A DNA stretch of 25,973 bases from positions 1-25,973 of IMG/VR virus record IMGVR_UViG_3300025131_007785; one strand, written 5' to 3'. Made by a program: the position numbers and the translations under genes. The notes beneath the pieces were generated by a model. That model was not told the DNA's origin and made no database searches. It saw nothing but the letters and a program-made list of their open reading frames with translations. Shown here in pieces: positions 1 to 4,652 of the stretch; the first letter of the stretch is position 1; each line of letters begins with the position of its first letter. This DNA is from a virus.

Positions 1-348
1 AGAGTACTCCTGCTCAAACCCAAACCAAGGCTCATCGTCCCGATATTTTTCCAGTACATCTAAGAACGCAGTCCTTCGATTAGAAACATGAGGCTCTCCC
101 AGTGCTGTCAACACTTCGCACAAAACGATAAGTGAATCCTCTGCATAGGGATGAGGATACGTTCTCACTGGCTTTAAAATACAGTCAGAGTCCGAACCCG
201 TGGCCTGGTGGGTCGAAGAGCCGTCAAAACTCCACGTTGGGGCATCATCTAAAGTAGGATCGAAACCAGGCACGACCTTTATCTTAGACCTAATTCCCCA
301 CGGCATGCCGCCGTCTATCCAAACATACTCTAGTTTATTGTACATCAT
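1..348 (-). CDS. Glutamine synthetase, class II (eukaryote-type), N-terminal part; runs off the window
   Basis: The first 116 residues are present and the gene continues beyond base 1. Translating from ATG at 348-346 gives VWIDGG near residue 10, then WSFDGSSTHQATGSDSD at about 39-55, ILKPVRTYPHP, and WFGFEQEYS at the window edge. These are hallmarks of the class II (GSII) beta-grasp domain and of the start of the catalytic domain, where the EQE glutamates bind metal. The family makes glutamine from glutamate, ammonia and ATP. The ATG overlaps the TAA of the upstream deoxyribosyltransferase-like gene (TAATG), which suggests translational coupling; a second ATG follows at once, so the exact first residue is uncertain. 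Supply of glutamine for nucleotide synthesis fits the neighbours, but that is inference. A GS-like ligase acting on another amine cannot be excluded from this fragment. Confidence 0.9.
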   Translation of the reverse strand, partial: MMYNKLEYVWIDGGMPWGIRSKIKVVPGFDPTLDDAPTWSFDGSSTHQATGSDSDCILKPVRTYPHPYAEDSLIVLCEVLTALGEPHVSNRRTAFLDVLEKYRDDEPWFGFEQEYS

Positions 349-785
349 TACTGTGTCTGCCCCGTGTATGGAATGTTAATTAGAAAATCCTGCTCACGAC
401 AGTCAAGAAGATAAGAATAAAGCTGCTCCCTAGAAGTGTTGACTGACACTCCTGCCTCTGAGAGCATGACATTAAACTTACCATCCGGCAGTCCCTCAGC
501 AAAAAATACGACAGGCTTGCCAATACCGTGAGAAAAGCCAGCCTCCCAGATAGTGCCAAGATCCTTGGCCTCTGTATTACACAGGACAAAATCTGCCCAC
601 TCTATCTTCTCGACATTCACGTCGAAGATCCTCTTTCGATCCTCGGCGGTAGCATTAGGATCCAGAACAAAATAATCCTTGGGTGAAAAATACTCATATC
701 CCAACTTGGTGAGGGCCTCCTTAATATATTCGACCTGATCAATCTGCTTGGGGTTAAAAAATGGGGATGCAATGTAAACTTTCAA
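348..785 (-). CDS. Nucleoside 2-deoxyribosyltransferase-like protein
   Basis: This 145-residue protein fits the nucleoside 2-deoxyribosyltransferase family. It opens with KVYIASPFF, has ADFVL at 64-68 (Asp65), then DLGTIWEAGFSHGIGKPV at 75-92 with the likely nucleophile Glu81, and FNVM at 104-107. The family transfers deoxyribose between bases or, in the DNPH1/Rcl branch, hydrolyses deoxynucleoside monophosphates. Which reaction applies cannot be read here. The start codon is TTG: it sits 6 bases after a strong AGGAG at 792-796, and that ribosome site is embedded in the end of the preceding small gene. The enzyme lies among dUTPase-like, phosphatase and glycosylase genes, so salvage or removal of unwanted deoxynucleotides is a reasonable inference. 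Confidence 0.85.
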   Translation of the reverse strand: MKVYIASPFFNPKQIDQVEYIKEALTKLGYEYFSPKDYFVLDPNATAEDRKRIFDVNVEKIEWADFVLCNTEAKDLGTIWEAGFSHGIGKPVVFFAEGLPDGKFNVMLSEAGVSVNTSREQLYSYLLDCREQDFLINIPYTGQTQ

Positions 786-786
786 T

Positions 787-951
787 TTAGTCTCCTTCTA
801 TAGGTTCAAGTTGTTTTTCAAAAAAATGACCAACCTTATTATCATATAAGACACGGTACATTTGTTTAGATTTCTCAGAGTCACCCAGCACAACTCCCAG
901 GGTGGTTGACTCTTTAAATATAAAACTGACTAGGGAGCCGCTAAGAAGCAT
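787..951 (-). CDS. Small hypothetical protein (54 aa), probably all-beta
   Basis: The frame from ATG at 951-949 to TAA at 787-789 encodes 54 residues starting MLLSGSLVSF. This start overlaps the end of the upstream 86-residue gene by 11 bases, as is usual in this operon; a longer version of the frame would overlap far more. Alternating hydrophobic strands (SLVSFIF, LGVVLGD, YRVLYDNKVGHFFEKQLE) resemble the small SH3-like barrel proteins scattered in phage genomes, but I do not recognise a named family. Its last codons contain the ribosome binding site of the next gene, which supports real translation through the junction. Confidence 0.6.
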   Translation of the reverse strand: MLLSGSLVSFIFKESTTLGVVLGDSEKSKQMYRVLYDNKVGHFFEKQLEPIEGD

Positions 952-1201
952 CTTCTCGGGCCCTAATGTCAAAATAATTTGCCAGCTCAGTATCACCAGC
1001 ATCGACCTGGTCCATAAACTGTTGGGCGCTTTTAATCGATTCCCTAAACTGCTGAGCACAGTCCTCGATGCTACCAATCGATCCAGGATTAAGAATTAGA
1101 TTCACCAGCTCAATACCCTTACTGTAAGCAACCTGGGCAATGAAAGACTCACGGCGGACCTTAAAATACAGGTCCTTATAATCACGTTCGTCGCCTGACA
1201 C
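941..1201 (-). CDS. Hypothetical protein (86 aa)
   Basis: An 86-residue protein of unknown function, rich in charged residues and probably mostly helical, with a likely amphipathic helix around CAQQFRESIKSAQQFMDQVD. It starts with GTG at 1201-1199, sharing one base with the TAG of the upstream dUTPase-HAD gene (TAGTG), so translation is probably coupled. No ATG occurs in frame until residue 64, which favours the GTG. It sits between nucleotide-metabolism genes but shows no catalytic motif that I can recognise. Confidence 0.6.
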   Translation of the reverse strand: MSGDERDYKDLYFKVRRESFIAQVAYSKGIELVNLILNPGSIGSIEDCAQQFRESIKSAQQFMDQVDAGDTELANYFDIRAREDAS

Positions 1202-2166
1202 TATCTCATTCCCGATAACTGTGTTATTGTATCAAGCAACTCTTGAGATGTCTTGTAAATTGTCACATTCTCCTGATTTCGAAGCTCCTTATTGTATGAC
1301 ATCTTAGGTGATGCAACTTTAACACCGTGCTTTGCATACTCCATGGTGTGTTTCACAGAATCATCAATGGCACAAACGACAGACTCGCTTTCAAAGTATT
1401 CTGTCTTTGTAAGCCAGATCATTTTTTCAGGTGAAAATGAAACTCGATCAAAGTTTAAACCTGACCTCTCCAGCCAGTAGTAAGTGTCATAGAGGCACTG
1501 CAGGTTTTTATCTGGACGAGCAGTCAGCAGGTGAATCCAAAATCCCATTAGCTTAAGCTGATTTAAAACGCCGACAGTCTCAGAGATGATGTCTAGGTCC
1601 CTTAAATGACCTGAATCGATAAACTCCTCAAAAAGGCCCTCCGGCGAATGACCTGAACCTTTAATTGGCACAACGTGATAATATTCCTTGGAATTAACAT
1701 CGACATCAATGCCCTTCTCATCTATCAGCCACTCAGTGAATCCCTTTCTGAACGTACAGATCACCTCATCCACATCAACAACAATAACAGGTTGCCCCTC
1801 CCATTTTCGCTTATCCAGCTCAAATCTAGTATGAAGAAATGAATCCCTATTCTGAAATGCGCTAAGAAAATCATCAGAACTATGTCCCCATAAATTCAAA
1901 ATAGCTAAAATATAACGAAAGGCGTCGACACTTTCATACAGGATCTTTTTCGTATTTACGGACCGGCCAGAGTTTATGTGATCCTTAAAACTAATCTCAC
2001 CCACAAGTGAGCTAACTTCACTGTGAAGTGCCAAGGCAAAGCTCCTTGTCATCTCCTCCTTCTCATCGACGGATAGGAGGTCAGAACTAAAAAATAGGTC
2101 TGAAAACTGACGCTGGACGGCCTGAAGTCCATTAAATGAATTAATATCCGGCTTTAAGTCTTTCAT
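1201..2166 (-). CDS. Fusion of an all-alpha dUTPase-like (NTP pyrophosphatase) domain with a HAD phosphatase
   Basis: Two domains are visible in 321 residues. Residues about 20-120 resemble the dimeric dUTPase/MazG-like all-alpha family: SEVSSLVGEISFK, then YESVDAF with Glu78 and Asp81, then a helix ending in FLHTRF. Residues about 125-315 form a HAD-type phosphatase: motif I DVD at 131-133, motif II threonine in LLTARP (Thr215), a lysine in the KMIWLTK region, and motif IV IDDS with Asp268/Asp269. This resembles 5'-nucleotidase-like HADs. The expected metal-binding ExxE of the first domain appears as Glu50-x-x-Ser53, so pyrophosphatase activity may be weakened or lost. It overlaps the upstream paralogous dUTPase gene by 26 bases. 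A route from dNTP to dNMP to deoxynucleoside is plausible but inferred. Confidence 0.8.
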   Translation of the reverse strand: MKDLKPDINSFNGLQAVQRQFSDLFFSSDLLSVDEKEEMTRSFALALHSEVSSLVGEISFKDHINSGRSVNTKKILYESVDAFRYILAILNLWGHSSDDFLSAFQNRDSFLHTRFELDKRKWEGQPVIVVDVDEVICTFRKGFTEWLIDEKGIDVDVNSKEYYHVVPIKGSGHSPEGLFEEFIDSGHLRDLDIISETVGVLNQLKLMGFWIHLLTARPDKNLQCLYDTYYWLERSGLNFDRVSFSPEKMIWLTKTEYFESESVVCAIDDSVKHTMEYAKHGVKVASPKMSYNKELRNQENVTIYKTSQELLDTITQLSGMR

Positions 2167-2518
2167 GAATCACCTTGTCCTTCTTAACATACATCTCAAA
2201 AAAATCATCAGCCGTAAAACCTGCCAGTAGAATCAGCTCAAAAAAGTAATTAAAGGCGTCAACTATCTCTTCCAAAAACTCATCCTTGTCAAAATCAGTG
2301 ACTGATGTCTGGCGATGGGGCTTCCAATTCTTGAGGTGCTGGAGTGCCTCAAACATCTCCTCCACACCACGAAGTGCAATATCCCTGACATACTGCTGGT
2401 GCTCCTTTGTGGAAAGATCCAGCGGCCAGGGGGGTGCCCCATTAACAGGGCTCTTTTTAATTGCCTCCATAAAATTAATCCTCATCTCAAAGAGGTCATT
2501 AAGCCTGTCCTCACTCAT
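2141..2518 (-). CDS. All-alpha dUTPase-like nucleotide pyrophosphatase
   Basis: This 125-residue protein matches the dimeric dUTPase/MazG-like all-alpha fold. The metal-binding pairs are intact: Glu54-x-x-Glu57 in EEMFEAL and Glu84-x-x-Asp87 in EEIVDAF. They are followed by a GFTADDFFEMY helix and a basic HERL end, all typical of the family. It probably hydrolyses a dNTP (dUTP is the best guess, dCTP possible as in T4 gp56) to dNMP and pyrophosphate. It aligns over most of its length with the N-terminal domain of the next gene, so the two are paralogues and might even pair as a heterodimer (inference). ATG at 2518 overlaps the TAA of the upstream small gene. Confidence 0.8.
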   Translation of the reverse strand: MSEDRLNDLFEMRINFMEAIKKSPVNGAPPWPLDLSTKEHQQYVRDIALRGVEEMFEALQHLKNWKPHRQTSVTDFDKDEFLEEIVDAFNYFFELILLAGFTADDFFEMYVKKDKVIHERLKAGY

Positions 2519-2745
2519 TAGTTTTCCGACGTCTTAATATTCTCAATCTCATGAAGCATTGTCTCATGCTGATTCTCCACAATCCCCTTGTACTCATCAG
2601 TTAAAACAAGCTGGGTCGTATCATCAACATTTTCCTCAAGTCGAATCATCCTCATGTGATCGGTAATATCGGTTCCTGTCAGCAGGCCCTCCTGCATCAC
2701 CTGAACAATCCTACGTAAAACATTATCACTCAATTTATATGCCAT
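2518..2745 (-). CDS. Conserved-looking small phage protein (75 aa), function unknown
   Basis: A 75-residue protein beginning MAYKLSDNVLRRIVQVMQE, predicted helical with an acidic C-terminus. A good AGGAG lies 6 bases before ATG, so the start is well supported. The pattern TGTDITDHMRMIRLE is reminiscent of small conserved proteins in large phages, but I cannot name the family. It lies between the Fpg/Nei-like glycosylase and the dUTPase-like gene and ends in a TAATG overlap with the latter. Confidence 0.65.
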   Translation of the reverse strand: MAYKLSDNVLRRIVQVMQEGLLTGTDITDHMRMIRLEENVDDTTQLVLTDEYKGIVENQHETMLHEIENIKTSEN

Positions 2746-2757
2746 TTTTTCTCCTTT

Positions 2758-3567
2758 TTATCTCTGGATGGACGGCACCCAATGTGTCATCCTACCATCC
2801 TTTGTTTTTTCCTTGACAACATCATTGCCGAGCGGATCGCTTCGCTGTCCATACACGGCAAATCGCTGACTGAACTCTCCTATTTTACCGTTCATGTCAG
2901 CATAAGTTTTAATTGTTGCACCGCCAGACTCAAAGCTCTCAACTAGGACCTTTCGAATTGACGTATTTAGTGCAGACATCTCATGTATATCTAAATCTGA
3001 CACTAAGCGATGAGGCGATATCTTAGCATTGTATAGCGCTTCAGCTTTTACATAGTTGCCGATACCAGACACAACGCCCTGATCCATAAGTGCCTGAGCG
3101 ATTGTCTTTGTCTTTTTTCTCATGAGATGCTCAGCAAATTTAAAGTCATCAATCTCCTCAGCAAGAAGATCTGGGCCTAAGGACTCCAGCTTGTCAATAA
3201 GTTGCTGTTTTCCCCGCACAAACTTAAGGGTCCCAAAATTTCTAGAATCAGTAAAAAATATTGATCCGTCATTTAAGACAAATTCAATGCGACTGTGCAG
3301 CTCATTCTTCTCATTTGTCCATGAACCTGTCATTCCTAACGTAGACCAAATGCTCCACTCGGCGTCCAATAGAAAGAATAAGAACTTACCGTGTACCCCG
3401 GCCCCTTGAATTCCAATCGGAGTCCACTCCATTATCTTGTCAAAGCCAGTGGGTGGGCCGTGCTTCTCATAGCGGCCGCTCAGTATCTTAATATCGACCA
3501 GCTTTCTATTCGAGACCCTCTTCGCGAGCTGGATACCGATTTGACGACACTCGGGACCCTCAGGCAT
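2758..3567 (-). CDS. Fpg/Nei-family DNA glycosylase/AP lyase with a zincless finger
   Basis: The 269-residue protein begins MPEGPE, whose Pro2 is the catalytic amine and Glu3 the acid of the Fpg/Nei family. Lys61 in GVHGKFLFF matches the catalytic beta-hairpin lysine. The helix-two-turn-helix spans about 157-186 (VVSGIGNYVKAEALY, Asn171). The C-terminal region 238-269 has the hairpin spacing of the DNA-binding finger, including GRMTHW with Arg259, but the zinc cysteines are absent, as in NEIL1 and plant-type enzymes. The family excises oxidised bases and cuts the abasic site. The start overlaps the upstream MBD4-like gene by 8 bases, so the two glycosylases are co-translated. Substrate choice (8-oxoG versus oxidised pyrimidines) cannot be decided here. 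Confidence 0.92.
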   Translation of the reverse strand: MPEGPECRQIGIQLAKRVSNRKLVDIKILSGRYEKHGPPTGFDKIMEWTPIGIQGAGVHGKFLFFLLDAEWSIWSTLGMTGSWTNEKNELHSRIEFVLNDGSIFFTDSRNFGTLKFVRGKQQLIDKLESLGPDLLAEEIDDFKFAEHLMRKKTKTIAQALMDQGVVSGIGNYVKAEALYNAKISPHRLVSDLDIHEMSALNTSIRKVLVESFESGGATIKTYADMNGKIGEFSQRFAVYGQRSDPLGNDVVKEKTKDGRMTHWVPSIQR

Positions 3568-3988
3568 CTAATTCATCCTTTAAAAAATTATGATAATCGT
3601 TTAGGGCGTGATCACTGGGCGCAACCTGCCGCCAGTCTCCCACGCAAAAAATATGCCACGCGTCGTCAGCATACTTCCCGCAACCATAAAGGTCCTTTGC
3701 GGTTGTCCAGTCTGCTTCTAAAAATTCATTAGAAAACCGGATCAATGTCTTAGCACGCTTACGCCACATACCTAGCGAGCGAAGCATGCCATGGAGATCT
3801 TCCTCTTGCGCAGTGGCAAGGCTTCTGGGAGCTGGATATCGTTCAAAAAGCCCATCAATTACCTTGTCAACCTGCTTTCGAGTCGTTAGATTTAAGAGCA
3901 GGCAGGCAACTAAAATTTTCCACGGGTCTGGCCATAAATCTTCCTGGATCAGGCCGTGTGGAGATTTTGGAGGTATCCAATCTTTCAT
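3560..3988 (-). CDS. MBD4-like HhH-GPD mismatch DNA glycosylase
   Basis: This 142-residue protein strongly recalls the glycosylase domain of vertebrate and plant MBD4. It has WIPPKSPHGLIQE and DPWKILVACLLLN at the N-terminus, a helix-hairpin-helix LYGCGKYADDA at about 100-110, then HIFCVGDWRQV and APSDHALNDYH. Asp126 in SDHALN corresponds to the MBD4 catalytic aspartate in EDHKLN. There is no Endo III-type catalytic lysine and no iron-sulphur cysteine cluster, so a monofunctional enzyme is expected. MBD4 removes T or U paired with G. The methyl-CpG-binding domain is absent and the protein is only the catalytic domain. It starts 9 bases after a strong AAGGAG and overlaps the AP-lyase gene downstream, a natural partner for cutting the abasic site. 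Confidence 0.85.
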   Translation of the reverse strand: MKDWIPPKSPHGLIQEDLWPDPWKILVACLLLNLTTRKQVDKVIDGLFERYPAPRSLATAQEEDLHGMLRSLGMWRKRAKTLIRFSNEFLEADWTTAKDLYGCGKYADDAWHIFCVGDWRQVAPSDHALNDYHNFLKDELDA

Positions 3989-4036
3989 TTCTCACTCCTT
4001 ACTTGAATAATACAGCAAGGAAAGAGTTTTTACATG

Positions 4037-4642
4037 CTATGCATAAAAATTAAATGCAATCCCAACCTCAACCTCTAGTCGCGGAGTTCCAATATGGTTT
4101 GCCAAATTGTGTTTAAGGGCCTCATTCGAATCTAAGAACCAATCGGCGTGGCCACGCTCGTGCACGATATCTAAAAAATAGTCCTTGTGCTTACCGCAGT
4201 TCAGAGCCATCATCTCGTAGACCTTGGTGTTCAGCCTCTCGGTCTCCTCAGCTGAAGCCTTTATCTCCTCAACCTTACCCTTTTCAAATGACGAGACGTC
4301 ATGAATCATGACAGTGGCATCGCTGTCCACATACCTCATCCCGTCCTGACCAAATGAAAAAAGAATTGCGCCACAGGACATAGCCTTTCCTGACACGATC
4401 GTAGCAATCGGAACATGTGCCGCCTTAATGGCGCTAATCATCGCCATCAGGCTATAAACCTGCCCACCATAAGAATCAATGACAACTGGTATCACCGTCT
4501 GGCCCGTATTATGTGCCTTAGATATTTCATCGGCAAATTTCTTAGCAGACGACTCATCAAACTTATTGACACGAATATAGACAGGTGAGTGCCTTAACTC
4601 AACTTCCTTAATGCGCGGATCAACCTTACTAACAATATTCAT
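4037..4642 (-). CDS. ClpP-like serine protease
   Basis: A 201-residue ClpP/crotonase-fold protease. The oxyanion-hole region is VVIDSYGGQVYS (about 54-65), the nucleophile is Ser89 in GKAMSCGA, the histidine is His114 in MIHDVS, and the aspartate is Asp167 in ADWFLDSNEA, all in ClpP order and spacing. I placed the start at ATG 4642-4640 because AGGAGT at 4649-4654 precedes it by 6 bases; an in-frame GTG at 4675 would add 11 residues but has no comparable site. The ribosome site overlaps the stop codon of the reductase gene. ClpP-like proteins occur in some T4-related phages. This one lies in the metabolic region and not beside capsid genes, so a prohead-protease role is less obvious. No ClpX/A partner is seen. 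Confidence 0.85.
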   Translation of the reverse strand: MNIVSKVDPRIKEVELRHSPVYIRVNKFDESSAKKFADEISKAHNTGQTVIPVVIDSYGGQVYSLMAMISAIKAAHVPIATIVSGKAMSCGAILFSFGQDGMRYVDSDATVMIHDVSSFEKGKVEEIKASAEETERLNTKVYEMMALNCGKHKDYFLDIVHERGHADWFLDSNEALKHNLANHIGTPRLEVEVGIAFNFYA

Positions 4643-4652
4643 TAATTTACTC

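Noticed and set aside
787-1077. A 96-codon version of the small gene after the 86-residue gene
   Set aside because: It would overlap the upstream gene by more than 130 bases. The internal ATG at 951 gives an 11-base overlap, the normal pattern here.
3989-4036. Small ATGC-ATA-GCAT stem followed by an A-run as a terminator after the protease gene
   Set aside because: The stem is only 4 base pairs, A/T-rich and lacks a T-tract on the coding strand; a TATTAT box nearby has no good -35 partner.
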